This document shows positions 7,943 through 15,168 of a DNA stretch of 18,494 nt, one piece after another. Below the pieces are notes generated by a model that saw only the letters and a program-made list of their open reading frames with translations, had not been told where the DNA came from and made no database searches. The DNA comes from Burkholderia sp. (lineage in GTDB: Bacteria; Pseudomonadota; Gammaproteobacteria; Burkholderiales; Burkholderiaceae): NCBI GenBank assembly GCA_030151225.1, contig JASLEG010000082.1, positions 1 through 18,494 on the forward strand. The letters run 5' to 3'. The number at the start of each line of letters is the position of its first letter. Position 1 is the stretch's first letter. The position numbers and the translations under genes are program-made.

Positions 7943-8389
7943 ATGCCACGTTTTGCCCGCCTCTTCGAAGCCGCCGCCGACACGCTGAACGCCTACTACC
8001 AGTCGATCGCGGACGCGAATCTCGACGCCCTGATGGTCCTGTGGATCGACGAGGATTTCGCGAGCTGCATCTGGTCGGACGGCGCGCACCTGCACGGGCT
8101 CGAGCAGATCCGCAGCGGCTTCGCGCAGCGCATGACGGCGCGCCCGGTCACGATCGAGCCGCTCGACATCCGCGTGTACGACAGCCTCGGCACCGTGGTC
8201 TACACGGTGGCCGAGGCGCATCAGTACGCCGACGCGGGCAGCGAGCCGGACATGGTGTTCACCACCTACGTGATGATCCACGAGCGCGGCGAATGGCGCA
8301 TCGCCCACATCCACGCGAGCCCGATCCCCGATCAGGCCGCCACCCAGTTCGCCGCCAAGATCCGCCACGGCCAGGGCCCGCTGCACTGA
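7943..8389 (+). CDS. NTF2-like/SnoaL-type domain protein
   Basis: A 148-residue single-domain protein with the layout of the NTF2-like fold (SnoaL_3/DUF4440 type). A leading helical part, ARLFEAAADTLNAYYQSIADANLDALM, is followed by WIDEDFASCIWSDGAHLHGLEQIRSGF and by beta strands ending in GEWRIAHIHASPIP at 117-130, the usual hallmark of this group. Such proteins are enzymes or binding domains for small molecules; no substrate can be inferred. I chose the ATG at 7943 because GAGAG precedes it and the 26 codons upstream do not resemble the family. It is the first gene of a tight operon with the hydrolase that starts 17 bases later. Confidence 0.85.
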   Translation: MPRFARLFEAAADTLNAYYQSIADANLDALMVLWIDEDFASCIWSDGAHLHGLEQIRSGFAQRMTARPVTIEPLDIRVYDSLGTVVYTVAEAHQYADAGSEPDMVFTTYVMIHERGEWRIAHIHASPIPDQAATQFAAKIRHGQGPLH

Positions 8390-8405
8390 GCCCCGGTCGC
8401 GCGCG

Positions 8406-9443
8406 ATGAGTTCCGCCCTTCTCCCGCCGTCGCAGCCGCCCACCGTCGCGGACACCGCGGCCGAGCTGCTGCGCTACATCGCGCCGCGCTGGCTGCCCAC
8501 CAATCACGCCCAGACGATCTTTCCGGCGCTGTTCGGCCGCCGCCCCGCCGTGGCCTATCGGCGCGAGCGATGGGACACGCCCGACGGCGACTTCATCGAT
8601 CTCGACTGGATCGCCCACCCGGCCGGCACCGAGCCACCGCCCGGCGCGCCGCTCGCGGTGGTGCTGCACGGCCTCGAGGGCAATTCCGATTCGCGCTACG
8701 CGCGGCTCATGATGGCCGAGGCGCAGGCACGCGGCTGGCACGGCGTGGTGCCGCACTTTCGCAGCTGCAGCGGCGAGATGAACCGGCTGCCGCGCTTCTA
8801 TCACCTCGCCGATTCCGACGAGCTCGACTGGATCCTGCGCCGCCTGGTCGGCGCGCATCGCGGGCCGGTGGTGGCGATCGGCGTGTCGCTCGGCGGCAAC
8901 GTGCTGCTGCACTGGCTCGGCCAACGCAAGGGCGATCGCTCGGTGGTGGCCGCGGCCGCCGCGGTGTCGAGCCCGATCGACGTGCATGCGGGCGGCCGCG
9001 CGATCTCGACCGGCTTCTCGATGGTATACACGCGCACCTTCCTGAAGACGCTGCGCGTGAAGGCGCTCGCCAAGCTCGATCAGCATCCCGATCTGTTCGA
9101 CCGGCGCGCGCTGATGGCCGCGCGCACCATGCACGATTTCGACGACATCGTGACCGCGCCGCTGCACGGCTTCGCGAGCGCCGACGATTACTGGACGCGC
9201 GCCACGGTGCGCCCGCTGCTGCGCGCGATCGAGATTCCCACGCTGGTGCTCAACGCGCGCAACGATCCGTTCCTGCCGGCCGACGCGCTGCCCGATCCGT
9301 CCGAGGTATCGAGCGCGGTCGAGCTCGACCTGCCCGATCACGGCGGCCATGTCGGCTTCATGAGCGGGCCGTTCCCGGGCTCACCCGACTGGCTGCCGCA
9401 GCGCGTGTTCCGTTTCGTGTCGCGGGTCGTCGAACATGGATGA
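8406..9443 (+). CDS. YheT-family alpha/beta hydrolase
   Basis: A 345-residue alpha/beta-fold hydrolase of the YheT (UPF0017) family, related to eukaryotic ABHD1/3-type proteins. The family N-terminal region PRWLPTNHAQTIFPALF (28-44) and the oxyanion segment VVLHGLEGNSDSRYAR (85-100) are clear. The nucleophile elbow is GVSLGGN with Ser161; the likely acid is Asp287 in NARNDPFLP and the catalytic His is His315 in DHGGHVGFM. The triad is complete, so an active esterase or lipase-like enzyme is expected; the natural substrate is unknown. There is no strong ribosome-binding site at the ATG (8406). Its last eight bases overlap the next gene, pointing to coupled translation. Confidence 0.92.
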   Translation: MSSALLPPSQPPTVADTAAELLRYIAPRWLPTNHAQTIFPALFGRRPAVAYRRERWDTPDGDFIDLDWIAHPAGTEPPPGAPLAVVLHGLEGNSDSRYARLMMAEAQARGWHGVVPHFRSCSGEMNRLPRFYHLADSDELDWILRRLVGAHRGPVVAIGVSLGGNVLLHWLGQRKGDRSVVAAAAAVSSPIDVHAGGRAISTGFSMVYTRTFLKTLRVKALAKLDQHPDLFDRRALMAARTMHDFDDIVTAPLHGFASADDYWTRATVRPLLRAIEIPTLVLNARNDPFLPADALPDPSEVSSAVELDLPDHGGHVGFMSGPFPGSPDWLPQRVFRFVSRVVEHG

Positions 9444-10032
9444 GATCGTCCGCCAGGCGCTGGCCAAATGGCCCAACGTGCCGCATTGCACGGGCTGGCT
9501 GCGGCTCGATCGCCGCGGCGACTGGCGCATGCGCGACGAGGCCGCCCAGGCGGCCGGCGAGCCCGGCACGCCGATCCGTCACGCCGCGCTGATCGCCTTC
9601 ATCGCGCGCAACTACGAGCGCGACGCGCACGGCCAGTGGTTCTTCCAGAACGGGCCGCAGCGCGTGTACGTGGAACTCGCCTATACGCCGTGGATCGTGC
9701 GGCTCGCCGTGGCCGCCGACGGCGCGCTCGCGCTGACCGACCACGCCGGCGGGACGTTCGAACCCGTCGCGGCCTGGCTCGACGATGCCGGCGGCGTGCT
9801 GTTCTCGGACGCCGCGCAGCCGCCGCGGGTGGCCGTGCTGCACGACCACGATCTCGATCTGTTCGCCGATCACGCCACGCTCGACGACAGCGGCACGCAG
9901 GGCCGCTTCCACTGGCGCGCGGGCGTCGATCTCGAACTCGGCACGATCGCGCAGGACGCCGTGGCCGAGCGCTTCGCGTTCGTGGCGAGCCCCGCGGCGG
10001 GCCCTGCCGCGCACGCCGCCGACGCGGGCTGA
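9436..10032 (+). CDS. Conserved hypothetical protein, third gene of the YheT operon
   Basis: A 198-residue, probably cytosolic protein with no signal peptide or membrane segment. I do not recognise a named domain. It is acidic and rich in His, Asp and Trp, with features such as VPHCTGWLRLDRRGDWRM near the start, RNYERDAHGQWFFQNGPQRV and LAYTPWIVRL in the middle, and VLHDHDLDLF in the C-terminal half. It has an Ala-rich tail. Its start overlaps the hydrolase gene by eight bases (ATGGATGA), so it is surely translated with that gene. I recall genes of this kind beside YheT-type hydrolases in related bacteria, which would suggest a linked function, but this is memory and not verified. It converges on the M48 protease gene with only 31 bases between them. 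Confidence 0.8.
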   Translation: MDEIVRQALAKWPNVPHCTGWLRLDRRGDWRMRDEAAQAAGEPGTPIRHAALIAFIARNYERDAHGQWFFQNGPQRVYVELAYTPWIVRLAVAADGALALTDHAGGTFEPVAAWLDDAGGVLFSDAAQPPRVAVLHDHDLDLFADHATLDDSGTQGRFHWRAGVDLELGTIAQDAVAERFAFVASPAAGPAAHAADAG

Positions 10033-10063
10033 CCGCGCCCTTCGCCGCCGGCGCTCACGCGCC

Positions 10064-11845
10064 TCAGATCCGGTCGTCGTCCCCGTCCTTCTGCTCGTCC
10101 TTGTAGCGCTGCTCGAAGTCGTGCAGCCGCGCGATGATGATCGACTGGTCGTAGAAGGTCACGGCGCGGTCGTCGCGTGCCTCGCGCAGCTGACGGATCG
10201 CCGACGGCCACGCGCCGTCGAGCGCGAGCTTCTCGGCCTGCGCGCGCCGCCGCAGCACCGTGTCGCCGCTGCCCTGCGCGGCCTGCGCCAGATACGACCA
10301 CCAGTCGGGCTGGGCCGGATCCGACTCGGCCTGCCGGCGCGCGAGCGCCTGCGCCTCGCCGAAGCGCTTCGCCGCGAGCAAGGCCTGCAGGTGCGCGATG
10401 ATCGCCGCGTGCGAGGCCGGCCAGCGCTGCTGCGCGACCTGCGCGAGCCGCAGCGCGTCGTCGGTGCGCCCCGCGCGGCGGGCGATCTCGGCGCCGAGCA
10501 CGTCGAGGCTCGGCGTGCTCAGCGCTGCCTCGTCCTTCTCGCCCTCGTCCTGCTCGGTCTGCGCGAAGCGCGTGCGCGCCTCCTTCAGGGCCGCGTCCGC
10601 CTCGGCGAAATGCTCGAGCCGCAGCTGGCCGAGCGCGATGCCGTACCAGTTGGCGGCCACGTTCGGCGCGACCCGCTGGTCGATCTCGTTGCGCATGCGC
10701 GCCACCTCGATCGCGATGTCGGACGGCGTGCGGATCTGCAGGATCCGCAGCCGCGCGCGCACGAACGCGTATTCGGGCGACTGGCGCGGCTGGCGATACG
10801 GCACGCGCCGCGCGCGGTCGTCCATGTCGGCGATGCGATCGATCGTGAGCGGGTGCGTGCGCACGTATTCGGGCACCGCTGCGTCGCCCATCGTGGCGTG
10901 CTCGAGCCGCTCGAAGAAGGCCGGCATGCCGTAGGGGTCGTAGCCGGCGGCCGCGAGCAGCTGGAAACCGACGCGATCCGCCTCGCGCTCGGCGCCGCGC
11001 GAGAAGCGCAGCTGGTTGTCCACCGCGTAGGCCTGGCCGCCGATCGCGATCGCGCTGCCGAGATCGCCGCTGTGCGCGAGCACGCCGGCCAGCACGCCCA
11101 CCAGCATCGACGCCAGCGCCGCGTAGCCGGTCTTCTCGTTGGCGCCCAGCATGCGCGCGATGTGTCGCTGCAGCACGTGGCCCATCTCGTGGCCGAGCAC
11201 CGAGGCCAGCTCCGATTCCGTGCGCGTCATGATCACGAGCCCGCTGTTCACGCCGATGAAGCCGCCCGGCAGCGAGAAGGCATTGATCTGCGCATCGCGC
11301 ATCGGAAACAGGTCGAAGTCGGGCCGCTCGCCGCCGATGAACTGCGCGGCGGCCGCCGCCGAGAGCTTCGCCGCGATCGAATTCAGGTAGTCGCGCGCGA
11401 GCCAGTCGTCGAGATAGTCGGGATCGCGCCGCACCTCGCGCATCACGCGCTCGCCGAGCCGGCGTTCGGCCGCCGGTGTCAGCGCACCGCCCGAGCCGTC
11501 ACCGAGATTCGGCAACTGTTGCGCCTGCAACGGTCCGCGCAGGCCCGGCGTGCCCGCGAATCGCGCGCGCTCGCCGCCGTAGGTGCCGAACACGCCCGGC
11601 GCGATCGTGTCGGGGATCTCGGGTGCGGTGGAAATGCCGTCGAGCAGGCGCGGCAGCGCGGGGGCCGGCACGACCGACGATGGGCGGCCGGCGGCCGCGC
11701 TCGTCGCGCCGGAAGACGGCGCAGCGGGGGCCGGGTGATCGCCCGTCAGCGGGGCCTGCGTGCTCGGCACCGGCTGCGCACGCGCGCACTGCGGCATCGC
11801 GAGCACGAGCGACAGCGAAACGGCAAGCAGGGACCTGACACGCAT
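10064..11845 (-). CDS. Secreted M48 zinc metalloprotease with TPR-like C-terminus (BepA/YfgC type)
   Basis: Predicted periplasmic peptidase of family M48, resembling BepA/YfgC, which in other bacteria checks outer-membrane protein assembly. From the ATG at 11845 the product is 593 residues. Residues 1-24 are a signal peptide (RSLLAVSLSLVLAMPQCARA). A Pro/Ala/Ser-rich linker runs to about residue 65. The protease domain has LGHEMGHVLQRH with HExxH at 219-223, and AEREADRVG with the third zinc ligand Glu288. From about residue 330 to the end there are Ala/Leu-rich helical repeats of TPR character, and the C-terminus is highly charged. The frame is open to 11935, but that ATG is part of a TACAAT promoter element and the extra residues precede the signal peptide. 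An ATG at 11854 remains possible. Neither start has a good ribosome-binding site. Confidence 0.92.
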   Translation of the reverse strand: MRVRSLLAVSLSLVLAMPQCARAQPVPSTQAPLTGDHPAPAAPSSGATSAAAGRPSSVVPAPALPRLLDGISTAPEIPDTIAPGVFGTYGGERARFAGTPGLRGPLQAQQLPNLGDGSGGALTPAAERRLGERVMREVRRDPDYLDDWLARDYLNSIAAKLSAAAAAQFIGGERPDFDLFPMRDAQINAFSLPGGFIGVNSGLVIMTRTESELASVLGHEMGHVLQRHIARMLGANEKTGYAALASMLVGVLAGVLAHSGDLGSAIAIGGQAYAVDNQLRFSRGAEREADRVGFQLLAAAGYDPYGMPAFFERLEHATMGDAAVPEYVRTHPLTIDRIADMDDRARRVPYRQPRQSPEYAFVRARLRILQIRTPSDIAIEVARMRNEIDQRVAPNVAANWYGIALGQLRLEHFAEADAALKEARTRFAQTEQDEGEKDEAALSTPSLDVLGAEIARRAGRTDDALRLAQVAQQRWPASHAAIIAHLQALLAAKRFGEAQALARRQAESDPAQPDWWSYLAQAAQGSGDTVLRRRAQAEKLALDGAWPSAIRQLREARDDRAVTFYDQSIIIARLHDFEQRYKDEQKDGDDDRI

Positions 11846-11933
11846 GGGCGGCATCGAAGGCAGCGGACTGTTGTACGGAACGGGCCGGACCGGGTGAGCC
11901 CGGGGGTCTCGTGAATCGGTATCGGCGGCCGAC

Positions 11934-11939
11934 ATTGTA
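11934..11939 (-). promoter_or_regulatory. Probable -10 element of the M48 protease gene
   Basis: TACAAT on the minus strand, 89 bases upstream of the chosen start. Its last bases run into the ATG of the longest possible reading frame, which argues against that start. The -35 region is weak. Confidence 0.45.
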
Positions 11940-11993
11940 ATGGCGCGCCACGATACCCGGCGCGCGGGTCACGGGTCGCGCCGGGCGCGCTGC

Positions 11994-11999
11994 TATGAT
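11994..11999 (+). promoter_or_regulatory. Probable -10 element of moaC
   Basis: TGCTATGATGG with TATGAT as -10 and a TG just before it (extended -10 type), 25 bases before the moaC ATG, giving a short leader. The -35 region (about 11971-11976) is poor, as expected for an extended -10 promoter. Confidence 0.5.
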
Positions 12000-12023
12000 G
12001 GGCGCCCAGCTCAGGAGCGAATC

Positions 12024-12512
12024 ATGTCAGGACTTACTCACTTCGACGCCGCGGGCCATGTGCACATGGTGGACGTCGGCGGCAAACAGGAAACGCGCCG
12101 GATCGCCGTGGCGCGCGGCACGATCCGCATGCTGCCCGACACGCTCGCACTGATTCGTGACGGGCGCGCGAAAAAGGGCGACGTGATCGGCGTGGCACGC
12201 ATCGCCGCGATCCAGGGCGCGAAGCGCACGGCCGATCTGATCCCGCTCTGTCATCCGCTCGCGCTCACGCGCGTCACGGTCGATTTCGAATTCGACGAGG
12301 CCCTGCCCGGCGTGCGCTGCACCGCGCAGGTCGAAACGCTCGGTCGCACCGGCGTGGAAATGGAAGCGCTGACCGCCGTGCAGGTGGGGCTCTTGACCGT
12401 CTACGACATGTGCAAGGCCGTCGATCGCGGCATGACGATCAACGACGTGAAGGTGCTGGAGAAGCACGGCGGGAAGTCGGGGGATTGGGTGGCGGAGGAC
12501 GGGGCGGCCTGA
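12024..12512 (+). CDS. moaC: Cyclic pyranopterin monophosphate synthase (molybdenum cofactor synthesis)
   Basis: MoaC converts the 3',8-cyclo-GTP made by MoaA into cyclic pyranopterin monophosphate, the first stable precursor of the molybdenum cofactor; it acts in the cytosol as a hexamer. The 162-residue product is of normal length. Signatures are DLIPLCHPL at 71-79, GVEMEALTA at 110-118 and DMCKAVDRGM at 128-137, which holds the catalytic Asp128 and Lys131. The ATG at 12024 is set by CAGGAG just upstream; upstream in-frame codons do not fit the family. It stands alone here: no other mo-cofactor gene is in the window. It is followed by a strong hairpin terminator shared with the porin gene. 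Confidence 0.97.
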   Translation: MSGLTHFDAAGHVHMVDVGGKQETRRIAVARGTIRMLPDTLALIRDGRAKKGDVIGVARIAAIQGAKRTADLIPLCHPLALTRVTVDFEFDEALPGVRCTAQVETLGRTGVEMEALTAVQVGLLTVYDMCKAVDRGMTINDVKVLEKHGGKSGDWVAEDGAA

Positions 12513-12540
12513 GGGCCTGGCCTCGGCGGACGTCGAGCGA

Positions 12541-12577
12541 AAAGGGGCGGCACGCGCGAACGTGCCGCCCCTTTTTC
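12541..12577 (+). terminator. Bidirectional intrinsic terminator between moaC and the porin gene
   Basis: A perfect 15-bp stem, AAAAGGGGCGGCACG (12541-12555) with its complement at 12562-12576, around a six-base loop. Read on the plus strand it ends in five T; on the minus strand it ends in four T. It lies between the converging moaC and porin genes and should stop transcription from both. Confidence 0.9.
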
Positions 12578-12601
12578 ATGGGCGCGATGCGACCCGATTC
12601 G

Positions 12602-13711
12602 TCAGAACGCGGTGCGCAGGCCCACGCGGGCCACCGTCTGATTGTGCGAGGACGAGTCCGTCAGGCCGGCGATCGAAGCGTTCTGCTGCCCCGACTCGCG
12701 CTGATACAGCGCCTGCACATACACTTCCGTGCGCCTGGACAGGTGATAGCCCGTGGTCGCGCCGATCTCGTTGAAATGCGTGTTGATGCGGTTCGCGCCG
12801 ACAGCCTGGAAGTGCAGCCCCGCGTGCGTGTACAGATACATCATCCCGACGTACCACGCGGGTGTGAGGTCGTACTTCGCGTTGACTTCGACGTTGTCGA
12901 ACGTCAGGTTGCGCAACGCGCTGAAGCCCGGGAGCGGCGCGCCGTACAGCGCCGTATGCGTGTAGACCACGCCGAGCGTCGCCGAACCGATCGCGTAATT
13001 GACGGCAGCGGCCGCCACACGCTGCGTGCCGGCGTGATAGGCCGAACCCACCACGGCGCCCGACGTGTTCTGATCCTCGCCGTTCGCGTCCATGTAGGCG
13101 GCGGCAGCCGTCAGCGGACCCGCCGCATAACGCGCGCCCAGGCTCCAGGCACGATTGCCCGCGAACTGGCCGGCCTGGTTGCTGAAGCCGTACAGGCCGC
13201 CGAACTGCACGCCGGCATAGCTGGCGCTCGTGAACTTGACCGAGTTGTTGATGCGGAACGTCTCGTCGAGATTGTCGGCATCGAACGGATGGCCGAACAG
13301 GCCGCCGCCCCAACTGCCCGCCGCGCTCAGCGGCGCGACGTAATCGACCACCGAATCGTACTGGCGACCGAGCGTGACGGTACCCGCGCGATCCGAGGAC
13401 AGGCCCACGTAGGCTTGTCGGCCGAACATTTCCCCGGATGCCGACAGTTGCCCCGAATTCAGGTCGAAGCTGTTCTCGAGGCGGAACACGGCATGCAGGC
13501 CGCTGCCGAGATCCTCGCTGCCCGTGAGGCCCCAGCGCGTGCCCAGCTGGCGCGCGTTGCTGGCCATCGCGTAATTCGAGTGGCCGGCCACGTTGCTGAT
13601 GTAATCGAGACCTTCGTCGATCGTGCCGTAGAGCGTGACACTGCTTTGCGCATGCGCCGCGCCGGCGATTGCGGCCAGCAATGCCGGGACAAGCGTCCTT
13701 GCAATTTTCAT
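12602..13711 (-). CDS. Gram-negative general porin (OpcP/Omp-type, trimeric)
   Basis: Outer-membrane beta-barrel channel for small hydrophilic solutes. The 369-residue product has a signal peptide with cleavage after AHA at residue 21, and the mature protein starts QSSVTLYGTIDEGL, the standard start of betaproteobacterial porins. Further family features are RWGLTGSEDLGSGLHAVFRLE at about 59-79, GRQAYVGLSS and GTVTLGRQYD (loop 3 region), alternating barrel strands with aromatic girdles, and the C-terminal VGLRTAF ending in Phe as needed for outer-membrane insertion. GGGGAAATC before the ATG fits a ribosome-binding site. Several porins of this kind occur per genome in this group, so I give no symbol. 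Its upstream region holds a long-range inverted repeat. Confidence 0.93.
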   Translation of the reverse strand: MKIARTLVPALLAAIAGAAHAQSSVTLYGTIDEGLDYISNVAGHSNYAMASNARQLGTRWGLTGSEDLGSGLHAVFRLENSFDLNSGQLSASGEMFGRQAYVGLSSDRAGTVTLGRQYDSVVDYVAPLSAAGSWGGGLFGHPFDADNLDETFRINNSVKFTSASYAGVQFGGLYGFSNQAGQFAGNRAWSLGARYAAGPLTAAAAYMDANGEDQNTSGAVVGSAYHAGTQRVAAAAVNYAIGSATLGVVYTHTALYGAPLPGFSALRNLTFDNVEVNAKYDLTPAWYVGMMYLYTHAGLHFQAVGANRINTHFNEIGATTGYHLSRRTEVYVQALYQRESGQQNASIAGLTDSSSHNQTVARVGLRTAF

Positions 13712-13778
13712 GATTTCCCCAATGGTGCGCTGATGGTTGGTGGTTTGATTGGCGCGTCTGTTTCAACTGCGGGGGCGA

Positions 13779-13784
13779 ATTGTA
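13779..13784 (-). promoter_or_regulatory. Probable -10 element of the porin gene
   Basis: TACAAT on the minus strand (CTCTACAATTCG), 68 bases upstream of the porin ATG, implying a leader of about 60 bases. The -35 position (13802-13807) reads ATCGCA, a poor match, and overlaps one arm of the 13-bp inverted repeat. Confidence 0.55.
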
Positions 13785-13803
13785 GAGAGGTCGACTTTCG
13801 ATG

Positions 13804-13920
13804 CGATTACCGATGTCGCGGCGCCGCAACAGCTCGCGCGGCGCTGCTGTTCAGCCTTGCTTCCCTGCCGAACATGGCGATACGACACACGCCGCGAGGC
13901 TGCGTAAACATCGGTAATCG
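13804..13920. repeat. 13-bp perfect inverted repeat with distant arms upstream of the porin gene
   Basis: CGATTACCGATGT at 13804-13816 and its exact complement ACATCGGTAATCG at 13908-13920, with 91 bases between. The near arm overlaps the predicted -35 of the porin promoter. The two copies may be binding sites of one regulator, or the arms of an old element. The 292-base gap 13712-14003 holds no gene that I can support. Confidence 0.7.
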
Positions 13921-14003
13921 AAAAATCGACGAAGGCACGCGGCGAAAGCGATGGGCGCAACGACTCGGCCGTCGTCGCCGATCCGTGCACCGCCGCGCGT
14001 GCG

Positions 14004-14360
14004 TTACGGCTTCACTGCCGGCTCGAACACGAACGGCTGGGTCAGCGTGAACGGCGACGGCGCGCCGCCATAAGCGGCCTGCTGCGTGCAGCTCGCATGC
14101 GACATTGCCTCCACCGCGGCGCGATCGGCCGCGGCATTGCGGCTGCTGGTGGTGATGGTGACGTTTTCCGGCGTGCCGGCGGCCGTGATCAGCGCGCGCA
14201 CGAGCACCGTGGTCTGCCGCTCGAGCGGACGCGCGGTGTCGGGATAGATGGCGACGGGAATCTTGCAGGACAGCGTGTTCTCGTGCGGCACGAACATCGC
14301 GCAGCCGGCCAGTTGCGCCGCGACGAGCGGCAGCACGAAGGACTTCGCGTGGCGAATCAT
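14004..14360 (-). CDS. Small lipoprotein with a TonB-C-like domain
   Basis: A 118-residue predicted lipoprotein. The ATG at 14360 is preceded by CGGGGAAG and starts MIRHAKSFVLPLVAAQLAGC, a signal peptide with lipobox LAGC and the lipidated Cys at residue 20. Residues 33-118 resemble the C-terminal domain of TonB-family proteins: IPVAIYPDTARPLERQTTVL, then a strand-turn with AAGTPENVTITTSSRNAAADRAAVEAM. It lacks the inner-membrane anchor and Pro-rich spacer of a true TonB energy transducer. Cys32 and Cys91 could form a disulfide. Longer in-frame starts up to 14489 give non-family sequence and are rejected. Its role is unknown; such proteins often sit in the envelope of Burkholderia. It lies 138 bases downstream of the DUF2501 gene on the same strand. 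Confidence 0.82.
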   Translation of the reverse strand: MIRHAKSFVLPLVAAQLAGCAMFVPHENTLSCKIPVAIYPDTARPLERQTTVLVRALITAAGTPENVTITTSSRNAAADRAAVEAMSHASCTQQAAYGGAPSPFTLTQPFVFEPAVKP

Positions 14361-14498
14361 GGTGTGGCTTCCCCGGAGATGAGCATCGCGCTGGTCAGGC
14401 GCGTGTCGACACGTCGGCGCCGCAGCGCCGCGTGTCCTGTCGATCGACTCGGTGTCGACCGTGTATCGATCGGCGGTCCGAACCGCCAAGCCAGCAGC

Positions 14499-14960
14499 TT
14501 ACAACAGCGACTTTGCCCGCGTCAGCACCTTGTCGCAGATCTGCTTCGTCAGTTGCTGCTTGACGCCGCCCCCGCTCAAGTCGAGCGTCTTGCCGTTGCC
14601 AGCGTCCACGATGCCGCTGCTGCCGCTCGTGAAGCCGCCGTCCGATTGCGGGCTGCCGCCGAGCTTGCCGAGCAGCTGATCCTTCACCGAGGTGGCGCTG
14701 CCGCCGCCGAGATACTGGTTCTGGATGCAGAACTGCAGCACGCCGGCCAGGTTGCCGGTGCTCGACGGCATCAGCGAGGTACCGCTGCCCAGCGCGCCGC
14801 CGAGGCCGCCGAGATTGCCGCCCAGGCCGTTCGAATTCTGCGTGGCGCCGCTGCCGGCCTGCTTCAGCATGTCGCCGAGTTGCGCGTGTGCGCCTGCCGC
14901 CGCGAGCGACAGGCCGATCAGGATGCCGGCGCGAACCGCGCGGCCCAAGGGGGTGTTCAT
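14499..14960 (-). CDS. DUF2501 family protein (YjjA-like), secreted
   Basis: A 153-residue secreted protein of the DUF2501 family, to which E. coli YjjA belongs; no function is established that I know of. A signal peptide ends at AGAHA near residue 27. The mature part starts QLGDMLKQAG and has a Gly/Ser/Asn-rich stretch (NGLGGNLGGLGGALGSG). The conserved C-terminal half has VLQFCIQNQYLGG, SVKDQLLGKLGG and QLTKQICDKVLTRAKSLL. The two Cys (FCIQ and ICDK) probably pair in the periplasm. Two ATG codons are adjacent, at 14963 and 14960. GGGAGG lies six bases before the second and three before the first, so I chose the second. It is on the same strand as the lipoprotein gene and might be transcribed with it. 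Confidence 0.88.
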   Translation of the reverse strand: MNTPLGRAVRAGILIGLSLAAAGAHAQLGDMLKQAGSGATQNSNGLGGNLGGLGGALGSGTSLMPSSTGNLAGVLQFCIQNQYLGGGSATSVKDQLLGKLGGSPQSDGGFTSGSSGIVDAGNGKTLDLSGGGVKQQLTKQICDKVLTRAKSLL

Positions 14961-14966
14961 CATGAT

Positions 14967-14972
14967 CCTCCC
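14967..14972 (-). promoter_or_regulatory. Ribosome-binding site of the DUF2501 gene
   Basis: GGGAGG on the minus strand. Its distance favours the second of two adjacent ATG codons (14960) over the first (14963). Confidence 0.6.
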
Positions 14973-15057
14973 GGGTTGCGAGCCGAGGCTCGAGAATGCC
15001 GCCGTCAGCATAACCGAAGGAGTTTGGAAGCTTGTGCCACGCCGAGGGCCGATGACG

Positions 15058-15102
15058 AAAGGCCCGCACGGGCCACCTTTGCGGGGCAGCCGGTGCGGGC
15101 CT
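15058..15102 (-). terminator. Probable terminator after pglL
   Basis: On the minus strand, AGGCCCGCAC (15093-15102) pairs perfectly with GTGCGGGCCT (15060-15069) around a 23-base loop, followed by TTTCG. The T-tract is short, but the stem is long and GC-rich. It lies 67 bases after the pglL stop codon and ahead of the DUF2501 gene. The rest of the 208-base gap shows nothing else clear. Confidence 0.6.
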
Positions 15103-15168
15103 CGTGGCCTGAAACGGTGGCGAGCCGCCCAGCAAGAAACGCGCCGCGACCCGGCGGCCGCCTCGCGA

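Noticed and set aside
9785..11914. 709-codon plus-strand open frame opposite the M48 protease
   Set aside because: Typical antisense frame in high-GC DNA (Arg/Ala/His-rich); the protease with signal peptide and HExxH explains the region.
12576..13829. 417-codon alternative frame over the porin gene
   Set aside because: Out of frame with the porin; it lacks the signal peptide and barrel pattern and is Arg/Gly-rich.
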